Positions 16,284 through 25,461 of a stretch of DNA of 64,000 bases are shown here, in pieces. Below the pieces are notes generated by a model that worked only from the letters and a program-made list of their open reading frames with translations, did not search any database and was not told the DNA's origin. Source of the stretch: an uncultured Eisenbergiella sp. (GTDB taxonomy: Bacteria > Bacillota > Clostridia > Lachnospirales > Lachnospiraceae). Both the position numbers and the translations under genes were made by a program. The stretch spans positions 1 through 64,000 of the forward strand of contig CANQVD010000009.1 in NCBI GenBank assembly GCA_947627215.1. The letters are read 5' to 3'. Within the stretch, counting starts at the first letter, position 1. Each line of letters starts with the position of its first letter.

Positions 16284-18140
16284 ATGCTTTACGAAACCGC
16301 ATCTCAATATATCCAAAGCGGCCGCGCGCTGCTGCCCTTCCTCCCCTATGCCGTCATTTCCGACCGCGGGGCCTGGGATTCCCTGGATCCGGAATGGCGG
16401 GATAAGACCGTCGCGCTGGGCGAAAGCTTTCTGCATTTTTCCTGGCCCTACCTGTCCGCCACGGACTTCTTAGATTTTTCCCGCACGGGCAACCGGGTCC
16501 GCTTCGAGGACCGCTTTTTTGCCAAACGCCACGCGCTGGACGCGCTGGTGCTGGCGGAATGTGTGGAAAATAAGGGCCGCTTCCTGGACGATATCATAAA
16601 CGGCATTTTTTCGATCTGCGACGAGAACGCCTGGAACCTTCCGCCCCACAACAGCTACCGCCGCGACGCGCCCCAGCTCCCGCTTCCGGATCTGAGCGAT
16701 CCGGTGCTGGACCTGTTCGCCTGTGAGACCGGCGCCGTGCTGGCAACGGCGGTCTATCTGCTCTCGCCGGTCCTGGACGTTTTTTCGCCCTATATCACCC
16801 GGCGGGTCCGCTATGAGCTGCGCCGCCGCATTTTCACCCCGTACCTGACCCGGCATTTCTGGTGGATGGGGGACGGCAGATCTCCCATGAACAACTGGAC
16901 GATCTGGTGTACCCAGAACGTCCTGCTCTCCGCCTTTCTCGCGGGGGACGGGCTGTCCGAGGCCCGGAAGCAGCGCATCTTCCGCAAAGGCTGCAGGAGC
17001 GCGGACTATTTTCTGGCGGAATACGGGGACGACGGCTGCTGCGACGAGGGCGCTCAATACTACCGGCACGCGGGGCTGTGCCTGTTCCAGGTGCTGGATA
17101 TCGCGGACGCGGTGACGGGCGGCGCGTTTTCCGACCTGGCGCATCAGGAAAAGATCCGGAATATCGCTTCCTATATTTATAAAGTGCATATCGACGACAA
17201 GTACTACATCAATTTCGCGGACTGCTCTCCCGTGGCCGGGCGCGCCGGTGTGCGGGAATACCTCTTCGGCAAGCTGACCGGGCAGCCCGAAATGATGCGC
17301 TTTGCCGCCGACGACTTTCTGGCGGGCGGCGCGGAAACGCTGCTGCGCCCCGAGGAGAACAATCTTTACTACCGGCTGCAGAACGGCTTTACCGCCGCCG
17401 AGATCAGGGCCTTCGGGACGGGCCCGGTCTCTCCCGTCCCTCCGGACGTCTGGTTCCCCAGCGTGGGGCTTTTCGCCGTCCGGGACGCACATCTGTTCCT
17501 GGCGGTCAAGGCCGGGGACAATGCGGACAGCCACAACCACAACGATACCGGCAGCTTCACCGTCTATCGGGACGGCAGGCCCCTTTTCATCGACGTGGGC
17601 GTGGAAAGCTACACGGGCAAGACCTTTTCCGCCCGGCGCTATGAGATCTGGACCATGCAGTCGGCCTACCACAACCTGCCCACGATAGACGGATACATGC
17701 AGCACGACGGCGAAACGTTCCGGGCCACGCAGGTTTCCTGCGACCTTTCGCAGAAAAAGATCGGCATGGAGCTCAAATGCGCCTATCCCGCGGCGTGCGG
17801 GCTGGCCTCCTACCGGCGGTGCGCACAACTGACGCCGGAGAGAGAGATCCTCATCTCCGACCGGTTCTCCTTCACGGACACCGGCGAAGCATCCGATCCC
17901 GCTCCGGGCGCGCATGAAGTCGTCCTGAGCCTGATGACCTATGAAAAGCCGGAGCTTCTCTCTCCCGGCCGTATCCGGATCGGGGAATCCGCGGGAACGC
18001 TCCTGTTCTCCGGCGCGGATCTGAAGGCCGTCGAAGAGATCCCCATCACGGACGCCCGGCTGAAGGGCGCCTGGAAGCATGAAATCTACCGGATCCTGCT
18101 GCGCGCGGCACAGTCCGAGGTGACGCTGACGATCCGATGA
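16284..18140 (+). CDS. Heparinase II/III family polysaccharide lyase
   Basis: A 618-residue protein with an N-terminal alpha-helical toroid (about 1-370; GDGRSPMNNWTIW, GCCDEGAQYYRHAG with the candidate catalytic Tyr near 260) and a C-terminal beta-sandwich containing the Hepar_II_III signature NADSHNHNDTGSF (residues 413-425). These enzymes cleave uronate-containing polymers by beta-elimination, giving unsaturated uronates. No signal peptide is visible, so it probably acts on imported oligosaccharides, like intracellular oligo-lyases. The start at 16284 has AGGAG upstream; a longer upstream frame is antisense to the serine hydrolase. First gene of a four-gene operon. Substrate is not resolved (heparinoid, alginate-like or other). 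Confidence 0.88.
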   Translation: MLYETASQYIQSGRALLPFLPYAVISDRGAWDSLDPEWRDKTVALGESFLHFSWPYLSATDFLDFSRTGNRVRFEDRFFAKRHALDALVLAECVENKGRFLDDIINGIFSICDENAWNLPPHNSYRRDAPQLPLPDLSDPVLDLFACETGAVLATAVYLLSPVLDVFSPYITRRVRYELRRRIFTPYLTRHFWWMGDGRSPMNNWTIWCTQNVLLSAFLAGDGLSEARKQRIFRKGCRSADYFLAEYGDDGCCDEGAQYYRHAGLCLFQVLDIADAVTGGAFSDLAHQEKIRNIASYIYKVHIDDKYYINFADCSPVAGRAGVREYLFGKLTGQPEMMRFAADDFLAGGAETLLRPEENNLYYRLQNGFTAAEIRAFGTGPVSPVPPDVWFPSVGLFAVRDAHLFLAVKAGDNADSHNHNDTGSFTVYRDGRPLFIDVGVESYTGKTFSARRYEIWTMQSAYHNLPTIDGYMQHDGETFRATQVSCDLSQKKIGMELKCAYPAACGLASYRRCAQLTPEREILISDRFSFTDTGEASDPAPGAHEVVLSLMTYEKPELLSPGRIRIGESAGTLLFSGADLKAVEEIPITDARLKGAWKHEIYRILLRAAQSEVTLTIR

Positions 18141-18159
18141 AATACGGAGGAACCTGAAC

Positions 18160-19323
18160 ATGCCCACACTATCCCACCGCACCGCGGGCTTCACCGACAG
18201 TGTGATCCGCCGCATGACGCGGATCTCCAACCGGTACGGCGCCATCAACCTCTCCCAGGGGTTCCCGGATTTTGAACCCCCGAAGGAGATCCTGGACCGC
18301 CTGCGGGAAGTCTGCTCCGAGGATTTTCACCAGTATTCCATCACCTGGGGCGCGCAGAACTTCCGTGAGGCGCTGGCCGCGAAGCAGTCCCGGCTGATGG
18401 GTTTTCCCATCGATCCCGACAGGGAGATCGTCGTGACCTGCGGCTCCACCGAGGCCATGATGGCCGCCATGATGACGGTGGTGGATCCCGGCGACAAGGT
18501 GATCGTGTTTTCACCCTTTTACGAGAACTATGCCGCGGACGCCATCCTCTCCGGTGCCGAGCCCATTTACGTGCCCTTGACGCCGCCCGCCTTCGGCTTC
18601 GATGCGGACGTGCTGGAGGCGGCGTTTTGCCAGCGTCCCAAGGCGCTGATCCTCTGCAATCCCTCCAACCCCTGCGGGAAGGTCTTCACCCTGGAGGAAC
18701 TGAAGCTGATTGCGTCCCTGGCGGAAAAATACGACGCGTACGTCATCACCGACGAGGTGTATGAGCACATCGTCTACGAGCCGTACCGGCACATATACTT
18801 CGCCTCCCTCCCCGGCATGCGGGAACGCACCGTCTGCTGTTCCTCTCTGTCCAAGACCTATTCCGTCACGGGCTGGCGGCTGGGCTATATCATCGCGCCG
18901 GAAGCGGTCATCGAACCGGCCAAAAAGATACACGATTTCCTCACCGTCGGGGCGGCCGCCCCGCTGCAGGAGGCTGCGGTGACGGGACTTTGTTTCCCGG
19001 ACTCCTACTATGAGGCGCTGAAGCACAGCTATACGATCCGCCGGGACCTGCTGCTGAAAGGGCTGGACGATCTGGAGATCCGCCACACCGTCCCCCAGGG
19101 GGCCTATTATGTCCTGCTGGACATTTCCGAATTCGGCTATGACAGCGATCTGGAATTCTGTGAAAGGATGGCGGAAAGGGTCGGCGTCGGGGCCGTGCCC
19201 GGCTCCAGCTTCTTCCGGGAGCCGGTGAACCACCTGATCCGTCTGCATTTCGCCAAAAAAGAGGAAACGCTGTACGCGGCTCTGGACCGGCTTTCCTCGT
19301 TCCGGGAAAAAATGCGCCGCTGA
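18160..19323 (+). CDS. PLP-dependent aminotransferase, class I/II
   Basis: A 387-residue fold-type I aminotransferase. Visible: INLSQGFPDFEPP, the CNPSNPCGKVF loop, the DEVYEHIVYE aspartate, PLP lysine K232 in SSLSKTYSVTGWRLGY, and the C-terminal arginine in NHLIRLHFA. GGAGGA precedes the ATG by about 9 nt. It resembles aspartate/aromatic or kynurenine-type (MalY/PatA-like) aminotransferases; the amino donor and acceptor cannot be told. Its place inside a uronate operon is odd; it may act on a keto-acid from the pathway or be unrelated cargo. Confidence 0.85.
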   Translation: MPTLSHRTAGFTDSVIRRMTRISNRYGAINLSQGFPDFEPPKEILDRLREVCSEDFHQYSITWGAQNFREALAAKQSRLMGFPIDPDREIVVTCGSTEAMMAAMMTVVDPGDKVIVFSPFYENYAADAILSGAEPIYVPLTPPAFGFDADVLEAAFCQRPKALILCNPSNPCGKVFTLEELKLIASLAEKYDAYVITDEVYEHIVYEPYRHIYFASLPGMRERTVCCSSLSKTYSVTGWRLGYIIAPEAVIEPAKKIHDFLTVGAAAPLQEAAVTGLCFPDSYYEALKHSYTIRRDLLLKGLDDLEIRHTVPQGAYYVLLDISEFGYDSDLEFCERMAERVGVGAVPGSSFFREPVNHLIRLHFAKKEETLYAALDRLSSFREKMRR

Positions 19324-19355
19324 GCAAAACAGCGGCGGGATACAGGAGGTTAATC

Positions 19356-19928
19356 ATGGGGATCATACCCACAAGAGAGCAGGCATGGGAACTGCTGACC
19401 GAGTACAACAGCGAGCATTTCCATCTGAAACACGCCGTTACCGTGGAGGGCGTGATGCGCTGGTTCGCCAGAGACCTGGGCTATGGCGATGAAGAAGATT
19501 TCTGGGGCATCGTGGGACTTCTGCACGATCTGGATTTTGAAAAATATCCCGATCAGCACTGCGTCAAATCCCAGGAGATCCTGCGCGGGCGGGGCATCGA
19601 CGAGCGCATCGTGCGCGCCACGGCCAGTCACGGCTACGGCCTGACGGTGGACATCGCGCCGGAGCACACCATGGAAAAGGTGCTCTACGCCACGGACGAG
19701 CTCACCGGCCTCATCGGCGCGACGGCCCTCATGCGCCCGTCCAGAAGCGTTTCTGATCTGGAACTCAAATCCGTCCGGAAAAAATTCAAGACGCCCAGCT
19801 TCGCCGCCGGATGCTCCCGCGAGGTCATCACCGCGGGCGCCGAAATGCTCGGCTGGAGCCTCGACGATCTGATCTCTAAAACCATCCTCGCTATGCGTGA
19901 CTGCGAGGATGCGTATGAGAATATATAA
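19356..19928 (+). CDS. HD domain-containing protein (predicted metal-dependent hydrolase)
   Basis: A 190-residue single HD domain: H26 in HLKHAVTVEGVMRW, the HD pair at 57-58 in GIVGLLHDLDFEKYP, a histidine in ATASHGYGL and an aspartate in LYATDELTGLI complete the metal set. Such small HD proteins are phosphohydrolases of unknown substrate. Between the aminotransferase and uxuA, with GGAGG upstream of the ATG. It might remove a phosphate from a sugar or nucleotide in the same pathway, but nothing in the sequence proves it. Confidence 0.8.
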   Translation: MGIIPTREQAWELLTEYNSEHFHLKHAVTVEGVMRWFARDLGYGDEEDFWGIVGLLHDLDFEKYPDQHCVKSQEILRGRGIDERIVRATASHGYGLTVDIAPEHTMEKVLYATDELTGLIGATALMRPSRSVSDLELKSVRKKFKTPSFAAGCSREVITAGAEMLGWSLDDLISKTILAMRDCEDAYENI

Positions 19929-19953
19929 TCCAAAAAAGAAAGGAGATGCTGCA

Positions 19954-21045
19954 ATGGCAATGAAAATGGGCTGGCGCTGGTACGGCGAAGGGAACGACCC
20001 CATTACCCTGAACGATATCCGGCAGATCCCCGGCGTGACCAGTATCGTCTGGGCGCTTCATCACAAGATGCCCGGAGAAATCTGGGAAGAGGATGAGATC
20101 AAAGAAGTGGTCGATCAGATCCACGCCTACGGCTTTGACGCCGAGGTGGTGGAATCCGTCAACGTGCATGACGACATCAAGATCGGCCTGCCCACCCGCG
20201 ACGCGCTGATCGAGAATTACAGGCAGTGCATCCTCAATCTGGGCAAATTCGGCGTGAAGGTCATCTGCTACAATTTCATGCCGATCTTCGACTGGACCAG
20301 AACGGATCTGTTCCACCCGGTGGGGGACGGCTCCACCGCCCTTTTTTACCAGAAGGACATGATCCAGAACGATTACAAGGCCATGGCCGAGTACATCATG
20401 AGCTTCACCGAAAAGTACCACATGACCTTCCCCGGCTGGGAGCCGGAGCGCATGGCCAAGCTGGACGAGCTGTTCAAGGCCTACGCCCCCGTCACCAAGG
20501 ACATGCTCTGGGAAAACCTCCGGTATTTCCTGGAGGCCATCATGCCCGCCTGTGAGGAGGCCGACATCAAAATGGCCATTCACATGGACGATCCGCCATG
20601 GGATATCTTCGGCCTGCCCCGCCTGATGGTGGACGAGGCCGCCTGCGCGAAGCTGCTGAAGATGGTGGACAACCCGCACAACTGCCTGACGCTGTGCACG
20701 GGCAGTCTGAACGCGAACCCCGCCAACAACTGCGCGGACATCATCCGCAAGCACTGTGACCGGATCGCCTTCGCTCATATCCGGAACATCCACCATTTCG
20801 AGAACGGCGATTTCTCGGAGGCCGCGCACCGCGACTGCTGCGGCGAGACCGGCATCATCGAGATTCTGCGCGCCTACCATGACTGCGGCTTCGACGGGTA
20901 CATCCGTCCCGACCACGGCCGTCAGCTCTGGGAGGAAGGCCCCGGCGTGTGCCGTCCCGGCTACGGCAAATATGACCGTGCGCTGGGCATCCAGTACATG
21001 CTGGGCGTCTGGGACCTGCTGGAGCGCCTGGATGGGAAAGCATGA
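19954..21045 (+). CDS. uxuA: Mannonate dehydratase
   Basis: A 363-residue TIM-barrel UxuA: KMGWRWYGEGNDPITLNDIRQ start, GFDAEVVESVNVHDDIK, MAIHMDDPPWDIFGLPRL with metal ligands, TLCTGSLNANPANN, AFAHIRNI and YIRPDHGRQLW. It dehydrates D-mannonate to 2-keto-3-deoxygluconate in glucuronate catabolism. The ATG at 19954 has AAAGGAG 8 nt upstream. As the last gene of the lyase operon it converges with KduI/KduD, since both branches give 2-keto-3-deoxygluconate. No KDG kinase or aldolase is present in this window. Confidence 0.95.
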   Translation: MAMKMGWRWYGEGNDPITLNDIRQIPGVTSIVWALHHKMPGEIWEEDEIKEVVDQIHAYGFDAEVVESVNVHDDIKIGLPTRDALIENYRQCILNLGKFGVKVICYNFMPIFDWTRTDLFHPVGDGSTALFYQKDMIQNDYKAMAEYIMSFTEKYHMTFPGWEPERMAKLDELFKAYAPVTKDMLWENLRYFLEAIMPACEEADIKMAIHMDDPPWDIFGLPRLMVDEAACAKLLKMVDNPHNCLTLCTGSLNANPANNCADIIRKHCDRIAFAHIRNIHHFENGDFSEAAHRDCCGETGIIEILRAYHDCGFDGYIRPDHGRQLWEEGPGVCRPGYGKYDRALGIQYMLGVWDLLERLDGKA

Positions 21046-21060
21046 GATCAGAACAGCGGG

Positions 21061-21092
21061 AGGGCGGCGGTATGAAACCGCCGCCCTCTTTC
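21061..21092 (+). terminator. Terminator of the lyase - uxuA operon
   Basis: AGGGCGGCGG (21061-21070) pairs with CCGCCGCCCT (21078-21087) around a 7-nt loop and is followed by CTTTCT. It lies between the convergent uxuA and GH32 genes. Confidence 0.85.
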
Positions 21093-21159
21093 TCTGTACA
21101 AAGGACGTTTCCATTCCGTTCGACGCCCGTATCCGCCGTCCGATTGGCAGATCTCCCGA

Positions 21160-22656
21160 TCAGTCTCCCAGATCGTATTTCACCAGATCCATCCGCACTG
21201 CCCCGTCCGCATAGAAGGAAATACCGGCCGCCGCCTGCTCCGTATACAGGGTGGCGGTCAGCGCCTGTTCTCCGTCGTTGACGAACACCTCCACGCTGAA
21301 GCGGTCCAGGATGATCCGCAGCTTCAGCCTGCCGTTCCGGCTGTTCACCAGGCTCCGCCTCTGGTGGATGATGGCCCGCCTGGAGCCGGAAAATTTTCTG
21401 TCAATCTTCAGGATGGAATCGCCCGGATGAAAGCTTAAGGAAGTCCGGTACTTGTCGTTCTGCGCGAAGCGGACCGCGAATTTCCGGTAAAGCTCCTGTC
21501 CCTCCTGCGGGCGGATGGAAAGCTCCAGATCCACTGTCCGTCCCTGGACGCCCTCCAGCGAGAGCTCGCCGGATACCGTGACGCCCTGATACGCCCGCCG
21601 GTCATGCCGAAGCAACTCCAGCTCCCGCACCGGCCTCTGATACAGCCGTCCGTTCTCCACCGACAGCTCCCGGGGCAGGCTCATCTGTCCAAACCAGCGT
21701 GCCTCCTGCGCCCTGATGCCGCAGGTATCCCAGTTCTGCATCCAGCCGATCATGACGCGCCGCCCGTCCGGCGTCTGCAGGGTCTGCGGCGCATAGAAAT
21801 CGATACCGTAGTCGACGGACTGATCGTGCCGCTGGGTAAAGGTCTCCGTTTCCTCGTCAAAATCGCCGATCAGGCACATCGTCCCGTTTCCGTTGTGATA
21901 CTCAAACCCGGAGGGCAGCATGTCCTGGGGGCTTGTGAGCAGCACCCACTTTCCGCCCAGCGGGAAAAAATCGGGGCATTCCCACATCCGGCCGAAGCGG
22001 CCGCCGTTCCCGGCCAGCACCTTTTTATACTTCCAGGAAAAACCGTCCGCGCTTTCAAACAGAAGGATTTGACCGTTGCCGTCCCCGCGCCGGTTTCCGG
22101 CCACGCAGCGGTATGTGCCGTCCCCGCGCCGCCATATTTTCGGATCGCGGAAATCCTGCGCGCTGCACCCTTCCGGCAGATCCGCCGCGGTGAGCACCGG
22201 ATTTTTCTCATATTTTTCATAATCGGTCCCATCCCCCGCCGCCAGGCACTGGGTCTGGGTCTCCCGAACGCTTCCGTCCGCCTGCTGCTCCCGCAGCACG
22301 CCCGTATACATCAGAAGCTGTCTGCCGTCAGGCAGCGCCAGCGCGCTTCCCGAAAAACATCCGTCCCTGTCATACAGCTCGTCCGGGGCGAGGGCGGCCG
22401 GCAGATATTCCCAATGCAGCAGGTCTTCGCTCACCGCGTGCCCCCAGTGCATGGGGCCCCAAAGGCAGTCGTAGGGATGATACTGGTAAAACAGATGATA
22501 TTTCCCGCCGTAAAAAGAGAATCCGTTCGGATCATTCATCCATCCCGTGCGCGCCGACAGATGAAACGCCGGCCTGTCGCACGCCGCGATCATTTTTTCT
22601 GCAGTTTCTTCGTATTTGCGCGCTTCCCGCAGTAACTGTCCCGTAATGACGATCAC
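21160..22656 (-). CDS. Glycoside hydrolase family 32 (sucrose-6-phosphate hydrolase / fructosidase)
   Basis: A 498-residue GH32 enzyme: nucleophile D42 in GWMNDPNGFSF, transition-state stabiliser D171 in FRDPKIW, acid/base E226 in WECPDFF, plus a C-terminal beta-sandwich (VEVFVNDGEQALTATLY). It hydrolyses beta-fructosides such as sucrose(-6-phosphate) or short fructans. No signal peptide, so intracellular. The start is a GTG at 22656 with GAGGAG 5 nt upstream. It sits at the end of the LplABC-type importer operon, after a long hairpin, so the importer probably delivers fructose-containing oligosaccharides. Confidence 0.92.
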   Translation of the reverse strand: MIVITGQLLREARKYEETAEKMIAACDRPAFHLSARTGWMNDPNGFSFYGGKYHLFYQYHPYDCLWGPMHWGHAVSEDLLHWEYLPAALAPDELYDRDGCFSGSALALPDGRQLLMYTGVLREQQADGSVRETQTQCLAAGDGTDYEKYEKNPVLTAADLPEGCSAQDFRDPKIWRRGDGTYRCVAGNRRGDGNGQILLFESADGFSWKYKKVLAGNGGRFGRMWECPDFFPLGGKWVLLTSPQDMLPSGFEYHNGNGTMCLIGDFDEETETFTQRHDQSVDYGIDFYAPQTLQTPDGRRVMIGWMQNWDTCGIRAQEARWFGQMSLPRELSVENGRLYQRPVRELELLRHDRRAYQGVTVSGELSLEGVQGRTVDLELSIRPQEGQELYRKFAVRFAQNDKYRTSLSFHPGDSILKIDRKFSGSRRAIIHQRRSLVNSRNGRLKLRIILDRFSVEVFVNDGEQALTATLYTEQAAAGISFYADGAVRMDLVKYDLGD

Positions 22657-22681
22657 CCCTTCTCCTCGTTTCAGATTCTTT

Positions 22682-22738
22682 GCGGCCCGCCGCCTTTCGC
22701 GGTTCCCGAAGGAAATCCGCTCCGGGACAGCGGGCCGC
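22682..22738. other. Intercistronic hairpin before the GH32 gene
   Basis: GCGGCCCGC (22682-22690) and GCGGGCCGC (22730-22738) form a 9-bp stem closing a 39-nt, partly self-paired loop. There is no U-tract, so it is more likely an mRNA-stability or processing element than a full terminator. It would separate the highly expressed binding-protein message from the GH32 message. Confidence 0.5.
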
Positions 22739-22748
22739 GGCTGTTATC

Positions 22749-22798
22749 TTATTCCGCGTAATGCGCATCCAGATTATTCCGCATAATACGCATCCAGA
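22749..22798. repeat. 25-bp tandem duplication at the end of the binding-protein gene
   Basis: 22749-22773 and 22774-22798 are direct copies differing at two positions; both contain TTATTCCGC and CGCATCCAGA. The inner copy encodes the last codons and stop (TAA, 22774-22776) of the solute-binding protein; the outer copy lies in its 3' untranslated region. Confidence 0.9.
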
Positions 22799-24450
22799 TA
22801 TTTCTGGAAGATCGCCAGCAGATCCTCCAGGCCGTAGGCGTCCAGGCTCTCCACATACTCGTCCCAGTCCGCATCCGTGAACCCGTTCATGATCCAGTCG
22901 GACCGGGTGGTGTTGATCTTTTTGGTGATATCGGTCTGCAGGTTGGACAACTCTTCCGTATCCTCCTGCGTCATGAACACGTTGGGATACACGTACTTCA
23001 TATTCATATCCGGTGTATAGTATTCGCTGATCCAGTCCAGACGGTACTGCGCGTCGTCCGGGCAGGTCACATATACGTCATAATATTCGTCCAGCACCGC
23101 CAGAGGGCCGTTCACGCTCTCCGCCTCCCGTACCTCCACCGGCGAAGCGTCTCCCAGCGGCGAATGCTTCAGCATCCTCTCGCCCTGCGCGTTCTCGCTC
23201 AGCTCAAAGATATCGAACTCGTCGTCCTCTCCGTAGGTGCCCCAGTTGTTCTGCGGGGACTGGAAGGGATCGTACATCTGGTCCAGCCATGCGCAGACCA
23301 GCGCAGGATTCTTCGCCACCGCCGTCACCACACAGCGCCCGCGGTCATAGCCGCTGGTAAAGGAGCCGTTCTCCGGCGTGATGTTCCTGGTATCTGCGGT
23401 CAGCGCCGGCAGCGGTACCCAGCCGTTAAAATCATCCACGATGTTGGCCACGTCCCAACTGAAGCATACCCCGTAGCGTCCGGATTTTCCCTTGGACACA
23501 TAGGTGGACCATTCCTGTGTAAAGGCCTCCGTATCCATCAGCCCTTCCTCATACAGCTTGTGCAGCCAGGCGATGCCGTCCTTAAAGCCCTGCTGGGTAG
23601 CGGTGCAGATCACCTGCAGATCGTCCGTAACCGCGATGTGCCGTCCCTGATCGTTGTCGCCGTAGCCCTCGCCGAAGCCGTTGATCAGAAGCGCCATATC
23701 CTGGCTGCCGTCATTCACGATACAGGACATGGGGATGATGCTGCCGTCGATGCCGAACTCCGCCTGCAGCTCGGAGGCATGGTCGCGGAACGCGATCAGG
23801 ACCTGCTCAAATTCGTCCACGGTGGTCGGCACCTCCAGGCCCAGGAAATCCAGCCATTTTTTATTGATGAAGCCCATTTCGCTGACCGTCTGGATCGCCG
23901 TCTTTTCGGAGCCAAGCTGCTCGATCCAGGGCAGCGCCCAGATGTGGCCGTCCGCGTCCGTGCTCATCTTCCGGTATTCCGGATATTTGTCAAATACCGC
24001 TTTCAGCTTCGGCATATAGGCGTCGATATACTCCTCCAGCGGGATGATGACGCCCTGATCCGCATAGCGCAGCAGATCGTTGTCGGAAAAGTTCGCGGTG
24101 AAGATGAAATCCGTCAGGGAATCCAGGTTCGCCATGGCCAGCGTGATCTTGTCACCCCACTGGTCGGCCTGGATCGCCGTCCACTCGATCTCCACATTGG
24201 TCTCGTCCTGCAGCCGTTTGAAAATGGTCCGCTTGTTGGGATCGGACTCGGTGCTTGCCGGATAGCTGATCATGCCGGTCAGGGTCGCCGTTTCCTGCAG
24301 CGGGAATTCCAACTCGGCGGGATCCACCTCCTGCAGCTCGCCGGTGTTCAGCTCCACGCCCGCGCTCCCTTTTCCGCAGGCTGCCAGGGAAAGGGCCATG
24401 ACCGCGCAAAGTGCGGCCGCCGTGATGCTTTTCAAAAGCCTGTTTTTCAT
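22774..24450 (-). CDS. Extracellular solute-binding lipoprotein of a sugar ABC transporter
   Basis: A 558-residue type-1 periplasmic-binding-like protein with a lipoprotein signal (positively charged MKNRLLK, hydrophobic core, lipobox LAAC at 22-25). Its length and features (NVEIEWTAIQADQWGDKITLAMAN, VIIPLEEYIDAYMPKLKAVFDKYPE) match the LplA-like large binding proteins of Firmicutes. It captures an oligosaccharide outside the cell and delivers it to the two permeases upstream in the operon. GGAGGA precedes the ATG. The last codons are tandemly duplicated downstream. Confidence 0.92.
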   Translation of the reverse strand: MKNRLLKSITAAALCAVMALSLAACGKGSAGVELNTGELQEVDPAELEFPLQETATLTGMISYPASTESDPNKRTIFKRLQDETNVEIEWTAIQADQWGDKITLAMANLDSLTDFIFTANFSDNDLLRYADQGVIIPLEEYIDAYMPKLKAVFDKYPEYRKMSTDADGHIWALPWIEQLGSEKTAIQTVSEMGFINKKWLDFLGLEVPTTVDEFEQVLIAFRDHASELQAEFGIDGSIIPMSCIVNDGSQDMALLINGFGEGYGDNDQGRHIAVTDDLQVICTATQQGFKDGIAWLHKLYEEGLMDTEAFTQEWSTYVSKGKSGRYGVCFSWDVANIVDDFNGWVPLPALTADTRNITPENGSFTSGYDRGRCVVTAVAKNPALVCAWLDQMYDPFQSPQNNWGTYGEDDEFDIFELSENAQGERMLKHSPLGDASPVEVREAESVNGPLAVLDEYYDVYVTCPDDAQYRLDWISEYYTPDMNMKYVYPNVFMTQEDTEELSNLQTDITKKINTTRSDWIMNGFTDADWDEYVESLDAYGLEDLLAIFQKYLDAYYAE

Positions 24451-24549
24451 AACTGTTCCTCCTTGATGGTGATAGGTCCTGCGCCCCGTGCGGCACAGGT
24501 CTTAAAATAGGATCGCGATCTGTATCTTTTTACGGTGTTCCGCCCGGCC

Positions 24550-25449
24550 TCAGCCCTTGACGGACCCCGCCATGATCCCGCTGTCAAAATACTTCTGGAA
24601 GAAGGGATACATGACCAGCAGCGGCAGGCTGGAAATGATGATCGTCGCATATTTCAGCAGCTCGGCCAGTTGTGCGCGCGCCGCGGTGCTCTGCATGTCG
24701 GCGATCATGCCGGACTCCGGCTGGTTCTGGATCAGGATGGAGCGCAGTACAAGCTGCAGAGGCTGCTTTGCCGCGTCGTTTAAGTAGATCATGGCGTCGA
24801 AGTAGCTGTTCCACATTCCCACGAACTGCCAGAGGGCCAGGGTGGCGATGATCGGCGTACATACCGGCAGCAGGATCTTAAAGAAAAACGTCAGCTCATT
24901 GGCCCCGTCCACATCGGCAGCCTCCCGAAGCTCTCCCGGCACGCCCTGATAGTAGGTCCTGGCGATGATCATGTTCCAGACGTTGAATGCTCCCGGCAGG
25001 ATGACTGCCCACATGCTGTCCAGAAGGTTCAGGTTGCTGATCAGCAGGTAGGTGGGGATCAGTCCGCCGCCGAAAAACATGGTGATCACGAAGATCACGT
25101 TGAAAAACGCTCTGCCGCGGAAATCCGGTCTGGACATGGGATAGGCCGCCAGCATGGTGACCATGACGGAAACCACCGTGAACACCACGGAATAGACCAC
25201 CGCGTTCCGAAATCCGACCCAGATCTGTTTGTTGGAAAGCACGCGCTCATAGGCCGTCAGCGTCCATTTGCTGAAATCGAAGGTGATGCCCTTGTTCTGC
25301 AGGGTGACCGGATCGATGAACGACGCCACGATGATGTAGATCATGGGGATGATGATGGCGATCACGAACAGCCCCAGCAGCGTATAGCCCACCAGCAGCA
25401 TGGTCTTATCCTGCATGGAATATCTGGCAAATCTGCTCTTTTTCTTCAT
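24550..25449 (-). CDS. Carbohydrate ABC transporter permease (LplC/MalG type)
   Basis: A 299-residue permease with six predicted helices and the EAA coupling loop ELREAADVDGANELTFFFKILLP, which docks on the ATPase. The C-terminus YPFFQKYFDSGIMAGSVKG is typical of LplC/YtcP. Second permease of the importer; 12 bp after the first. No ATPase gene lies nearby, so a shared MsmK-like ATPase encoded elsewhere is expected, as known for this family. Confidence 0.93.
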   Translation of the reverse strand: MKKKSRFARYSMQDKTMLLVGYTLLGLFVIAIIIPMIYIIVASFIDPVTLQNKGITFDFSKWTLTAYERVLSNKQIWVGFRNAVVYSVVFTVVSVMVTMLAAYPMSRPDFRGRAFFNVIFVITMFFGGGLIPTYLLISNLNLLDSMWAVILPGAFNVWNMIIARTYYQGVPGELREAADVDGANELTFFFKILLPVCTPIIATLALWQFVGMWNSYFDAMIYLNDAAKQPLQLVLRSILIQNQPESGMIADMQSTAARAQLAELLKYATIIISSLPLLVMYPFFQKYFDSGIMAGSVKG

Positions 25450-25461
25450 TTCGGTCCTCCT

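Noticed and set aside
16470-18248. 592-codon frame opposite the lyase gene
   Set aside because: Antisense to a gene with clear catalytic motifs, and composition typical of mirror frames.
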